Assembly (NCBI GenBank): GCA_021846005.1
Contig: JAJZIZ010000018.1
Span: 1 to 12,914, forward strand
Source of the DNA: Microcaldota archaeon
GTDB taxonomy: Archaea; Micrarchaeota; Micrarchaeia; Micrarchaeales; CABMGC01
Direction: 5' to 3'
DNA length: 12,914 nt
Shown: one piece after another, positions 1 through 8,042 of the stretch
Layout: every line of letters begins with the position of its first letter
Position numbering within the stretch: position 1 is the stretch's first letter
Notes under the pieces: model-generated
Database searches by the model: none
Told to the model about the DNA's origin: nothing
The model's input: the letters and a program-made list of their open reading frames with translations, nothing else
Position numbers and translations under genes: made by a program

Positions 1-1086
1 AGAAACATTGAGGAATGGGCAAAGATACTTGAAAGTTCGAAGATGGCCAAGATAACTTATAAGCTTGGAAGAATGTTCGTAGCGCCGATGACAGGCGCTG
101 CGGGGGGCGCTGAGGAGAAGCAGACAGAAGAAGTGAAGAAGGCAGTCGTCAGCAGCGAGATAGACGCACAGCTCCGTGACATAGACAAGATAATGCAGAG
201 GATAGGTGACTTCAAGAAAAACATAACGGCAAGCGAGAACGTCATAAACGAGAATTCCGCTACGATAAAAAAGACTCTTGACAAGATAGACGGATTCAGA
301 AGCGAGGCCATGAAAAGCTACAATGAGGTAAAAGACAAGAAAGACCAGATAGACAAATTTTCGAACCAGATAGGCAGCATGATAGATTCGCTTTCGGGAA
401 AAACGGAACTCAACAACATAGAATCCAACAGGAAAAATGCTTCTGCGCTCATAAGCGACATACAGAAAAAAATAGACGAATACCACAAAAATCTCGAAAA
501 TGTAGTGAAGGTATACGATACGGGAGTTAAGGAACAGCGGGAGCGCCTCCTCAAGTTCGTGAAAGACACCAAGGCAGAGATAAGCATGCTGCATGACATG
601 CAGAAAGAGGAGGAGAATGGCCTGAAAAAATTTGATTCGACATACAAGAATTACAAGCAGGAGGCGGCAAAGGCCAAAAAAATAGTTGAGGTAGACAAGA
701 CAGAGATAGTGGACAAAACCTCGAAGGCGAAAGCGCAACTGGACAGAATATTCAGCGAAACAGAAAATGAATGGAAAGGCATGGAACAGATACTTTCGGA
801 GGCAAGAAATGGGCTCTCGGGATTTGAGGACATGCAGAACAAAATAACAGAGATAAGAAAGCAGATAGACGAAGCAGAAAGGAATACTGACGAGATAAGA
901 AAGCAGATAGAAAGCATATCGCAGAAGCTCAGGTCTGTCGGCGCTTCTGACAACACTGAAACAAAGGAGAAAATAGAAAAGATAGACAGCAGAGCCTTAG
1001 ACACATCCCAGAAAATAAGGAAGGAGGAGGAAAATCTCACTTCCATAAAAAAGAATATTGAAAAACTGACTGATTCGAAGGGATAA
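1..1086 (+). CDS. Coiled-coil protein of a pilus/secretion-like operon, 5' end cut by the window edge
   Basis: The reading frame is open from base 1. The first ATG in the window is at 43, but the 14 codons before it (reading NIEEWAKILESSK) are in frame and look like protein. From memory, an EEWAKILE-type segment resembles the end of an archaeal winged-helix domain, so the true start is probably upstream. From about residue 35 (counted from the ATG at 43) to the end the protein is a long charged alpha-helical coiled coil, rich in K, E, I and D with heptad-like spacing and no membrane segment. It ends 2 nt before the ATPase start, so the two are almost certainly co-transcribed. A cytoplasmic scaffold or adaptor for the ATPase is an inference from position. 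I do not recognise a named family. Confidence 0.75.
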   Translation, partial: RNIEEWAKILESSKMAKITYKLGRMFVAPMTGAAGGAEEKQTEEVKKAVVSSEIDAQLRDIDKIMQRIGDFKKNITASENVINENSATIKKTLDKIDGFRSEAMKSYNEVKDKKDQIDKFSNQIGSMIDSLSGKTELNNIESNRKNASALISDIQKKIDEYHKNLENVVKVYDTGVKEQRERLLKFVKDTKAEISMLHDMQKEEENGLKKFDSTYKNYKQEAAKAKKIVEVDKTEIVDKTSKAKAQLDRIFSETENEWKGMEQILSEARNGLSGFEDMQNKITEIRKQIDEAERNTDEIRKQIESISQKLRSVGASDNTETKEKIEKIDSRALDTSQKIRKEEENLTSIKKNIEKLTDSKG

Positions 1087-1088
1087 AT

Positions 1089-2600
1089 ATGGCAGAAGAA
1101 AACGAGCCGAAAAAGAAGTATGCTTCCTACAACCTCAACGCCCAGGGACTGAAGGTTACCGTAGACATAGAGGATAAGGGAGACTTCGTACCGATATACT
1201 CGGTAAATTTTCCGGAGCTGGGCGAAGCCACAAGAACGCTTTTGCTTTCCCTCAGGCAGGAACTGCTCAACATAGTGCCGATAGACACCAGAAGGGTTGA
1301 AGACGAACAGTACCTCAAGGAACTTTCAGTGAAATACAACGAGGCGGCAAACCTCATGATAGACAGATACCTTCCCGGCACGCCGCCCGAATCAAAAACA
1401 ATACTCATAGCATATGTCATAAACACTATGCTTGGGCTTGGCGACCTTGAACCGCTGCTTGCCGACAAAAACCTGGAAGAGATAGCAGTCAACGACGCAA
1501 GAAGTCCCATATGGGTATATCACGGAAAATACCAGTGGTGCAAAACCAACATAACAATGAGAAGCGACGCTGCGATATACGATACAGTAGAACAGATAGG
1601 AAGAAGAGTCGGGAGGAGCATAACCAACCTTGCGCCGCTTATGGACGCCGAACTTCCTGACGGCTCCAGAATAAACGCCACCCTCTTTCCCATATCACAG
1701 AAAGGCAATACGATCACAATAAGAAAATTCGCTGAGAACCCGTGGACTATGACTGCCCTTGTGGCAAACGGCACTGTTTCTGCAGAGCTTGCCGCCATGA
1801 TGTGGCTGTGCATACAAAACGAGATAAGCATATTGATATCAGGAGGCACGGCAAGCGGAAAAACAAGTTTTCTTAATGCTATGAGCATATTCATGCCGGC
1901 AAACCACAGGATAATATCGGTAGAGGAAACCAAAGAACTCAGACTTCCCAAATTCCTGCACTGGCTGCCAATGCTTACCAGGCAGGCCAATCCCGAAGGC
2001 AAGGGAGAAATACTGCTTTACGACCTTATGATAAACGCACTCAGGCAGCGTCCTGACATAATGCTTGTCGGAGAAATCAGAGTCAAGAAAGACGCTGAAA
2101 CACTCTTTGAGGCGATACACACTGGACATGCAGTCTATGGCACCGTCCACGCCGATAACGCAGAGGACACAGTCATAAGGATGACAAATCCGCCGATAGA
2201 CATACCCAAGATTATGCTGAACTCGCTCGGTGCGATCGTGACTCTTTTCAGGCACAGGCGTCTTGGAATACGAAGGCTGCTGGAGTTCGGGGAAGTTCTT
2301 GCTGTTGGAGACGTCTCAGTAACAGATAGGTGGGACATAAGATCTGACACTTTCATGCAGGTAAACGCCCTTTCCAGGCTCGTGGAAACCATATCGATGT
2401 ATGGAGGATATACAAGAAATGAGATAAAAAACGACATAGCCGACAAAGTAAAGATCATGCAGTGGATGATAAAAAACAAGCTTACCGACGTGGAAACTTC
2501 CGGAGCCGTCGTTGCCAACTACTACAGGGACCAGGCAAGAATAATCAAGATAGCAGAAGATGATGTGCCATTCGCAAAGGACTTGATAAAGGGACTTTGA
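1089..2600 (+). CDS. Type II/IV secretion-type ATPase (VirB11/GspE/FlaI superfamily)
   Basis: A 503-residue cytoplasmic hexameric-type ATPase expected to power pilus, archaellum-like filament or secretion assembly. Visible motifs: Walker A GGTASGKT (residues 252-259), an acidic stretch VEETKELRLP soon after it, Walker B DIMLVGEIR (323-331, with E329), and the histidine box GHAVYGTVHADN (346-357). The N-terminal 250 residues hold the usual N-terminal domain, including LGLGDLEPLLADKNLEEIAVN and ELPDGSRINATLFP. Length fits archaeal FlaI/GspE-like proteins. A purine-rich GAAGGGA lies just upstream of the ATG, inside the end of the coiled-coil gene. The next gene starts with an ATG that overlaps this gene's TGA by one base. 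The two FlaJ/TadC-like proteins downstream are the expected membrane partners. The sequence cannot decide between pilus, archaellum-like and secretion roles. Confidence 0.95.
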   Translation: MAEENEPKKKYASYNLNAQGLKVTVDIEDKGDFVPIYSVNFPELGEATRTLLLSLRQELLNIVPIDTRRVEDEQYLKELSVKYNEAANLMIDRYLPGTPPESKTILIAYVINTMLGLGDLEPLLADKNLEEIAVNDARSPIWVYHGKYQWCKTNITMRSDAAIYDTVEQIGRRVGRSITNLAPLMDAELPDGSRINATLFPISQKGNTITIRKFAENPWTMTALVANGTVSAELAAMMWLCIQNEISILISGGTASGKTSFLNAMSIFMPANHRIISVEETKELRLPKFLHWLPMLTRQANPEGKGEILLYDLMINALRQRPDIMLVGEIRVKKDAETLFEAIHTGHAVYGTVHADNAEDTVIRMTNPPIDIPKIMLNSLGAIVTLFRHRRLGIRRLLEFGEVLAVGDVSVTDRWDIRSDTFMQVNALSRLVETISMYGGYTRNEIKNDIADKVKIMQWMIKNKLTDVETSGAVVANYYRDQARIIKIAEDDVPFAKDLIKGL

Positions 2601-3385
2601 TGCCTGATGAGTATGCTGATGCCATTGGGAAGATAGACAAAATCGATAAGCGCCAGACAGGAGATTCGGTGATGGAGATCGATCTGTCATTGGCTGGTTC
2701 AGAAGAGATGCCAATTTTTGAAAATGGAGATTATCAGGAGGCAGTAGGAAAGATAGACAAAATAACAGCAAAAATTATGGAGAAGGAGCAGAAAGGCAAG
2801 ACAATCTTCGGATACATGCAGAGGGAGCATGAAGCAGTTGAAGGCACTCCTGAAAAAAATGCAGATCTTGCAAAAGACATATACAGGCGCTTGGTAGCGC
2901 CAGGCTTAAGGCTGGATGTTCCTGCAAAAAAGATAAAAGGCAGCAGGGGAAATGTACAGGCGGTGAGTGCTCCAGGCGCGGCGCAGGAGATTCCTAAAGC
3001 CCCTAAAACACATCCGAAACTTCCAGACAACCTCGGCACGGATATCAGGAAAAGCATTGCAGACCTTGAAGGAAGAATAGGCAGGCGCGCAGGCATCCTG
3101 AACAGGATAGAAAAAGCAGGAAAACGCAGGAATGAAGGAAGTGAAGACATGCCAGTGATAGACCAGATAGAGATGCTGAACAATATCATCAATAACGTCA
3201 GAAGCGGCAACGCTGGAAACGAAGCCCTGCAAGAGTATAGGCAGAAAGTGCAAAGGATCAGGAAAAGCGCAGGAGAGGGCGGAGGTGAAGCAGGAATCGG
3301 CACATACATGATAACAGTCAGAAACGATAAGATAAAGGAAGCGGAGGACATTCTAGGAATTGGAATGCCTTTACAAAGACAGTAA
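2600..3385 (+). CDS. Unrecognised charged soluble protein between the ATPase and membrane platform genes
   Basis: 261 residues from the ATG at 2600, which overlaps the ATPase stop codon by one base (TGATG) and suggests coupled translation. A TTG one codon upstream is a less likely start. There is no signal peptide or transmembrane segment. The protein is rich in K, E, R and G. An 11-residue motif Y-x-(D/E)-A-(I/V)-G-K-I-D-K-I occurs at residues 5-15 and again at 45-55. A basic Pro/Ala linker around residues 100-145 is followed by a predicted helical region (about 147-220) and a short C-terminal segment containing GTYMITVRND. I do not recognise the family. Its position suggests an accessory or regulatory protein of the ATPase complex, which is inference only. 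Confidence 0.8.
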   Translation: MPDEYADAIGKIDKIDKRQTGDSVMEIDLSLAGSEEMPIFENGDYQEAVGKIDKITAKIMEKEQKGKTIFGYMQREHEAVEGTPEKNADLAKDIYRRLVAPGLRLDVPAKKIKGSRGNVQAVSAPGAAQEIPKAPKTHPKLPDNLGTDIRKSIADLEGRIGRRAGILNRIEKAGKRRNEGSEDMPVIDQIEMLNNIINNVRSGNAGNEALQEYRQKVQRIRKSAGEGGGEAGIGTYMITVRNDKIKEAEDILGIGMPLQRQ

Positions 3386-3397
3386 TTTAATAATAAT
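3386..3397 (+). promoter_or_regulatory. Possible TATA box upstream of the first platform protein gene
   Basis: TTTAATAATAAT lies in the 37-nt gap before the ATG at 3423, centred about 32 nt upstream. This would place a transcript start a few bases before the ATG, so an internal operon promoter is possible. AT-rich gaps are common and no clear ribosome binding site or upstream BRE is visible. Confidence 0.3.
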
Positions 3398-3422
3398 GGT
3401 TTCATAAACGATAGTAGATTGG

Positions 3423-4733
3423 ATGGCTGAAAGTATTCCCAATACAAGTCCGGATCCCAATGCAACAGCCAGCCAAGCGCCTCCTCAGATAAAGTTTACC
3501 AAAAGAAAGCAGTTCCTCTTTGTAAAAATAAAATCAAAACCTGTTGGCACAGGTGTTCCTGGAACCGATGGCAAACCGGCAAGGAAAGGGCCGTTAATGC
3601 GTAATCCTGAACCTGTCGGCTGGCTGATATCGCTTGTGGTTTCAGCAGTAATCATACTGCTTGCCAAGAGATACGGACTGCCCATGATAGACGCTGTAGT
3701 TGCAGGATTTGCTGCATATGTTGTCATATTCGGCGCGTTCGCAATAAGACAATCTAAAAAAGTCAGCAGATATGAACAGAGGGAAAAGATCATATCGTCA
3801 ATTACAGGAACGCAGCCGCAAGTGCAGCCTGTCCAGATGGCAAAAAAGCATGGCACGGCAAAATATGCAAAAGTCGCAGTTAAAGAGGAAGGCGCACCAA
3901 AAGGACCGCTGGGCAAGTATATAGAGTCTACAGTAAAGAAAAGGAAGAACATAGAAATGGATCTCCGCGCGGCAAACATCAAGAAAACTCCGTATGCGTT
4001 TGTCAAATCCATGATGATCTATGCGATCTTCATTGCAGTGATAGTGACAGTAATGCTCGTGGTATTATTGTACCACTTCGGAGCTCCTCCGGTGTTGATG
4101 ATAATAAGCCCTGTGATAGGTTTCGGAATCTACATGGCGATGTTCAGCAGATTTATGCTTTATCCCACAAGAAGAATAAGAGTGGTTGGAAAAAACGTTG
4201 AACGTGACATACTCTTCGCTGCAAGAGATATAGTAGTCGGCATGCGATCGGGAATGCCCTTGTATAATGCGATAGCTGCGGTAAGCACAGGATATGGAGA
4301 CGCAAGCAGGGAATTCGGGAAGATAATAGAGCTTACGCAGCTTGGCATGCCGATAGAGCAGGCAATGGACCAGATAAGCGATAAGAGCCAGTCCAAGACT
4401 TTCAAAAGGCTGATGCTGCAGGCCACGGTAAGCATAAAGGCAGGTGTGGACGTGACAAGCGCATTGCAGGATGTTGTTGACGATGTTACGGAGGAAAGAG
4501 TCATAGACCTCAGGAGATATGGGCAGAAGCTCAACGCGCTTGCGATGTTCTACATGCTTTTCGGAGTCATATTCCCGAGCATGGGAATTGCGGTAGCAAC
4601 CATCATGTCCACATTCATCAGCATATTCCCGATAACGTACGTAGTCCTGATAATAGCATTGATATTTATTGTGTTTATACAGATAGTACTGCTGAATGTC
4701 ATGAAGAATTCAAGGCCGGTATTCTCAATGTAG
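3423..4733 (+). CDS. FlaJ/TadC-like membrane platform protein (type II secretion F domain), first copy
   Basis: A 436-residue polytopic membrane protein. A Pro/Lys-rich cytoplasmic N-terminus (1-62) is followed by hydrophobic helices at about 64-81, 86-108, 196-218, 221-246, 372-395 and 398-428. Between the fourth and fifth helices (about 260-370) lies a type II secretion F-like cytoplasmic domain, with features such as ARDIVVGMRSGMPLYNAI and LTQLGMPIEQAMDQIS. This architecture matches the FlaJ/TadC/PilC family, which forms the inner-membrane platform that the ATPase acts on. The two extra N-terminal helices and the basic soluble loop at 110-190 make it longer than the minimal fold and longer than its downstream paralogue. 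It ends 7 nt before that paralogue. The gene is well supported; the specific machine is inferred from context. Confidence 0.9.
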   Translation: MAESIPNTSPDPNATASQAPPQIKFTKRKQFLFVKIKSKPVGTGVPGTDGKPARKGPLMRNPEPVGWLISLVVSAVIILLAKRYGLPMIDAVVAGFAAYVVIFGAFAIRQSKKVSRYEQREKIISSITGTQPQVQPVQMAKKHGTAKYAKVAVKEEGAPKGPLGKYIESTVKKRKNIEMDLRAANIKKTPYAFVKSMMIYAIFIAVIVTVMLVVLLYHFGAPPVLMIISPVIGFGIYMAMFSRFMLYPTRRIRVVGKNVERDILFAARDIVVGMRSGMPLYNAIAAVSTGYGDASREFGKIIELTQLGMPIEQAMDQISDKSQSKTFKRLMLQATVSIKAGVDVTSALQDVVDDVTEERVIDLRRYGQKLNALAMFYMLFGVIFPSMGIAVATIMSTFISIFPITYVVLIIALIFIVFIQIVLLNVMKNSRPVFSM

Positions 4734-4740
4734 TGTTCGC

Positions 4741-5742
4741 ATGGTTAATTTTGAAAGGCTTGTATCGAGGAATGTCGCAAGATATCTATCTGACGAGCTT
4801 GACCTTTCAGGAATAAAGATGAGCGTGAACAAGCTCATAGAAATGACAGTAATAGGCGCACTTGTGCTGTTTGTAGCAGGTTCTGCATTAGCCTTCCTTT
4901 TATTTAAATACAATATAGGAATCTCGGTGCTCATCGGCACAGGAGCAGGTGCGGGGCTGGTGATTGCGATATACGCATACCTGGAATATGTGATAGACAA
5001 AAGAAGAGCGTTTGTTGAAAACATACTTCCCGATTATATACAGCTTGCGGCTGCCAACCTGCGCAGCGGAATATCTCTAGACAATGCGATGGTCTCTGCC
5101 GCAAGACCCGAGTTCAAGTTCTTCTCCGATGACATAAAGAATATGGATAAGCAGATATATTCAGGAGAAACAATGCAGAATGCGCTTACTATGCTGGGCA
5201 AAAGGTACAGATCAAGGCAGCTGCAGCATCTGATGCGCATGATAAACGAATCCATAAGATATGGAGGGAGCATGAACGACCTTCTAAAGCAAATGGCTAA
5301 GGACCTCAGAAACCAGGCAATAATCCAAAAGGAAATATCCGGACAGCTTTTCCTATATACCATATTCATCACCTTCGCTGTGCTCATAGGTGCGCCTGCG
5401 CTGTATGCGCTGACCAATAAGATGATAGCGGTGACAGACGGAGTATGGGGAGGCATACTGCAGAGCAATCCAAACGGGCTGCCATCTACGGGAGTCTCGT
5501 TCATAAGGCCTACGCCGCCTAAGGTTACAGTAAGCCAATATTACAACTTTTCAATAATTTCAGTCATCATGATAGCTTCTTTAGGGTCATTGATAGTCTC
5601 GGTGATATCCAACGGGTCTGTGCTTAGGGGCGCGAAGTACCTGCCCATCTTCCTTGTAGTTGGAATAGTCGTGTTTTATGTTGTCGGAGTTGTAATATCG
5701 GCGATGTTTGCCTCCACAGGAACAGGAGTAGGAGCAGGATAA
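4741..5742 (+). CDS. FlaJ/TadC-like membrane platform protein, second copy
   Basis: A 333-residue protein with hydrophobic helices at about 36-55, 60-84, 203-226, 270-290 and 301-322. A type II secretion F-like domain occupies about 90-200, including NILPDYIQLAAANLRSGISL and SIRYGGSMNDLLKQMAKDLR. It is a diverged relative of the preceding gene, not a recent duplicate. A tandem pair of such proteins recalls the TadB/TadC pairs of Tad pili. A loop at 227-265, rich in G, N and P, separates the third and fourth helices and probably faces outside. The start ATG follows the previous stop by 7 nt with no clear Shine-Dalgarno sequence. It is the last gene of the left operon and is followed by convergent genes. 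Confidence 0.9.
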   Translation: MVNFERLVSRNVARYLSDELDLSGIKMSVNKLIEMTVIGALVLFVAGSALAFLLFKYNIGISVLIGTGAGAGLVIAIYAYLEYVIDKRRAFVENILPDYIQLAAANLRSGISLDNAMVSAARPEFKFFSDDIKNMDKQIYSGETMQNALTMLGKRYRSRQLQHLMRMINESIRYGGSMNDLLKQMAKDLRNQAIIQKEISGQLFLYTIFITFAVLIGAPALYALTNKMIAVTDGVWGGILQSNPNGLPSTGVSFIRPTPPKVTVSQYYNFSIISVIMIASLGSLIVSVISNGSVLRGAKYLPIFLVVGIVVFYVVGVVISAMFASTGTGVGAG

Positions 5743-5753
5743 GAGAAGAGGCG

Positions 5754-5777
5754 TTTCAGTTTATTTTCAGTTTGTTC
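5754..5777 (+). terminator. T-rich tract between convergent operons, possible terminator
   Basis: Two near-identical 11-bp units, TTTCAGTTTAT and TTTCAGTTTGT, stand in tandem starting 12 nt after the stop codon of the second platform gene. Archaeal termination often uses T-rich runs without a strong hairpin, so this is a plausible end for the left operon. The runs are short and no convincing stem was found. Confidence 0.35.
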
Positions 5778-5818
5778 TAAGGGAGAAGCGGCTCTTCCAT
5801 GCATTCAGAAATATTTCT

Positions 5819-6349
5819 TCACTCTACTCCAAGAGTGCTGTTTGACCACAACTGTATCTGCACAGTCACAGGCCGCCCGTTCAGGATGGCAGGAAATCGT
5901 TCCACCTGTACAGATGTAACATTTTCGGAAGATGGATTTATCCCAGCAGAATACGCTGTGCCGCTGCCGGTTATAGTTATGTAATAGTCGTATGCGAGCC
6001 CCAGCGGGGCTTTTGTTGCCTGGTAATCGAATTCGGACATCAGGGAAAGAGCGCCAATTTTACGATCGGAGAGATCACCATATGTCCCATTGCCGAGACC
6101 TATGCTAATGTTTGTCCAGTTTTCCGCGTTGTTTATGTTGACTGTCTGTTCCCAGTTGGAAGGATACCCTGGAGCCATAAGCTGGACACCGGATTCCACT
6201 AACTGCGACTGCATATGACCTACGTTTGAGCTGGCCGTGATTGAAAATTCATTGTTTATGTTTACCCAGACGAAAGTAAGCACCACCATCGCAAGGATGA
6301 ATATTATTATGGCAAATACAAGATCAAACGACCAGAACTGGGCCTTCAT
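5819..6349 (-). CDS. Pilin-like surface protein with N-terminal hydrophobic helix
   Basis: 176 residues from the ATG at 6349. An in-frame GTG at 6406 would add 19 mostly polar residues. The ATG start gives the compact N-terminus MKAQFWSFDLVFAIIIF, a short basic leader followed by a hydrophobic helix, as in archaeal pilin-like proteins. The Q-x-x-S-F-D pattern recalls the Q-x-S-x-E class III prepilin signal, with Asp in place of Glu. The rest is extracytoplasmic in style, low in charge, with five N-x-S/T sequons (NWT, NIS, NGT, NVT, NST). The C-terminus VERFPAILNGRPVTVQIQLW looks like a beta-rich pilin-like tail. It lies 84 nt (27 nt from the GTG) after the gene ending at 6434, probably in one operon. 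Being a substrate of the converging pilus-like machine is inference. Confidence 0.8.
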   Translation of the reverse strand: MKAQFWSFDLVFAIIIFILAMVVLTFVWVNINNEFSITASSNVGHMQSQLVESGVQLMAPGYPSNWEQTVNINNAENWTNISIGLGNGTYGDLSDRKIGALSLMSEFDYQATKAPLGLAYDYYITITGSGTAYSAGINPSSENVTSVQVERFPAILNGRPVTVQIQLWSNSTLGVE

Positions 6350-6433
6350 TTGACGCACATAGGAATTAGATATCTGTAAGCTTATATTCTTAGCGGAAAT
6401 GCCCACGGTTCCGAAAAACTTAACGTGCTGCCC

Positions 6434-7240
6434 TCATGAGCCCAGCACATTGCCGTTTACAGTGACTCCATAGGTATAGTAGGGATATATACTCTGGAAG
6501 AAATTCCCTACGGCTATGAACTGGCTCTGCTGTGATGAGGATGTATACGTGACATTCGAGACTATCCTAAGCGTTACGCTCTTGCACATGAAGCTTGTCA
6601 TGTTTATGCTGGCGAAGGAGAATTCGCCCAGCGTATTCGCGCCTGGAACTGTCAGGGTGTCATAATGATTCACTATGACAGGATTTCCGGAATAAAGTAT
6701 CTCTACGTATAGATTCCTGCTCGGAGGGCTTGTTATCTGGAAATTTAAATACGGTTCTACAACTACAAAGGCGGAAGAAATGCTGCCTGGGCTCATCGGC
6801 CGAAGCTGCGAATAGGTTGTCGCTGCATAATTGCCATAATAGCCCGCCCAGGGATTGCCATAATATAAGCCCTCAAGATTTGCCTGGGAAAGATTCAGAG
6901 GCGCAACGCCGAAGCCCGAACCCTGAAGATACCAGGCGTAGTATGTGCCTGTGCTGAAATTTCCATTGCCGACCCATATCGAGGTGGCGTTTTTAGGCCT
7001 GCAATATGAGGCATTGCCGGAAACTGCATTTGATTTGGAAACCGGCAGCGACGGAATAGGGATATTTGCCGGAGGACTCTGCTGGTTCTGGCTTGTGAGG
7101 TTTTGTTTTTTTGTGGCGTTGTCCGCCTGCTGCTGTACTGGCTTGTTTTTGTTTGTATGAGAGGATCTCAGGTAGAGAGTCACGCCCACTACCGCGACTA
7201 TCACTAATGCAACTAGGACAAGTGCCATCCAGTTTTCCAT
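6434..7240 (-). CDS. Membrane-anchored, sequon-rich surface protein
   Basis: 268 residues. Residues 4-24 form a single hydrophobic segment, followed by a basic patch and a Q/N/P/K-rich linker (about 27-70). The remainder is an extracytoplasmic domain rich in Y, S, N and G. Eight N-x-S/T sequons are visible (starting at N41, N47, N76, N84, N94, N116, N213 and N229), and just two cysteines (C80 and C219) could form a disulfide across the domain. A TATA-like element sits about 25 nt upstream of the ATG. I do not recognise the family. The neighbouring pilin-like gene suggests a surface or filament-associated role. Confidence 0.75.
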   Translation of the reverse strand: MENWMALVLVALVIVAVVGVTLYLRSSHTNKNKPVQQQADNATKKQNLTSQNQQSPPANIPIPSLPVSKSNAVSGNASYCRPKNATSIWVGNGNFSTGTYYAWYLQGSGFGVAPLNLSQANLEGLYYGNPWAGYYGNYAATTYSQLRPMSPGSISSAFVVVEPYLNFQITSPPSRNLYVEILYSGNPVIVNHYDTLTVPGANTLGEFSFASINMTSFMCKSVTLRIVSNVTYTSSSQQSQFIAVGNFFQSIYPYYTYGVTVNGNVLGS

Positions 7241-7260
7241 GCGTAATATTGGAAGCTACT

Positions 7261-7270
7261 GATTTTTATT
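7261..7270 (-). promoter_or_regulatory. TATA-like box upstream of the surface protein operon
   Basis: Read on the minus strand the element is AATAAAAATC, centred about 25 nt upstream of the ATG at 7240. This fits a leaderless archaeal promoter for the surface/pilin-like gene pair, separate from the nrd operon upstream. Confidence 0.45.
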
Positions 7271-7307
7271 CTGACGCCCTGGCGCATCTTGATCAGAGAA
7301 ATTGAAT

Positions 7308-8030
7308 TTACCAGGTAGCTCTCACTTCGCAGTGCGTTACCAGACCAGACTGCGATATCCGGGCGCATGCCTTGTCAAGCACATTGCGGGAGTAGGGCTT
7401 TACCTCGGCTAATTTTGGATCGAGAGTCTTGCCCGGATTGTATTGCTGCAGATAGTATGCGTCTGCTCCCTTTATTGATGCTGCTATTTCAAGCAGGTCG
7501 TCTGGCGAAACAAGCCCCGGAACAACAGTTGTCCTGAATTCGTGCCTTATTCCTGAGTTTATTATGAGTTTTATGCTCTCTGATATGTTTCTGGTCAACG
7601 ATTGGTGTTTCAATCCTGTTGATGCTGAATACCTTGCAGGATTGAGTGCAGATTTTACATCCATCGCAATGTAATCTACAAGATTCTTTTCGATTATCCT
7701 CTTGGTCTTTTCAGGATTAAGGCCGTTGGTATCCAGCTTGACAGACAATCCCAGGTTCTTGCATCTCAGAAGGAATTCCTCGAGATCCTGATGCAGAGTA
7801 GGTTCCCCGCCTGTTATTGTGACCGCCTCTATAAAATTGAGCGCCTCGGAAATTTTTTCCAATATTTCATCTTCACCATAGATGCGAAGCGAATTGTAAT
7901 TGCGCATTACAAGTTCGGCGTTGTGGCAGAACGGACAGCGCATATTGCACCCGGTAAGGAAGATGATGGAGGTTATCTTCCCAGGGTAATCCATCAAGCT
8001 GACCCTCTGAAAACCTCCTATCTCGACCAT
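7308..8030 (-). CDS. nrdG: Anaerobic ribonucleotide reductase activating protein (radical SAM)
   Basis: 240 residues. The N-terminal CNMRCPFC (C28, C32, C35) is the CX3CX2C [4Fe-4S] motif of radical SAM enzymes, and TITGGEPTLH (71-80) contains the GGEP SAM-binding motif. The opening VEIGGFQRVSLMDYPGKI is typical of NrdG2-type activases. The enzyme would use reductive cleavage of S-adenosylmethionine to install the glycyl radical on NrdD. It lies 12 nt downstream of the ORF that encodes that glycine, so activase and target are co-transcribed. The partner call is secure from context; other glycyl-radical activases share these motifs. Confidence 0.95.
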   Translation of the reverse strand: MVEIGGFQRVSLMDYPGKITSIIFLTGCNMRCPFCHNAELVMRNYNSLRIYGEDEILEKISEALNFIEAVTITGGEPTLHQDLEEFLLRCKNLGLSVKLDTNGLNPEKTKRIIEKNLVDYIAMDVKSALNPARYSASTGLKHQSLTRNISESIKLIINSGIRHEFRTTVVPGLVSPDDLLEIAASIKGADAYYLQQYNPGKTLDPKLAEVKPYSRNVLDKACARISQSGLVTHCEVRATW

Positions 8031-8042
8031 GGTATCAAAACT

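Noticed and set aside
1839..2255. Minus-strand ORF opposite the ATPase gene
   Set aside because: It lies antisense to the Walker A, Walker B and His-box coding region of the ATPase.
2734..3465. 243-codon minus-strand ORF opposite the unknown charged protein gene
   Set aside because: The Ser/Leu/Phe-rich translation is typical of the antisense of Lys/Glu-rich codons, and the plus-strand gene is coupled to its neighbours.
5744..5797. Possible hairpin between GAAGAG near 5745 and CTCTTC near 5791
   Set aside because: Only about six paired bases with a loop of roughly 40 nt; too weak to call a structured RNA or intrinsic terminator.
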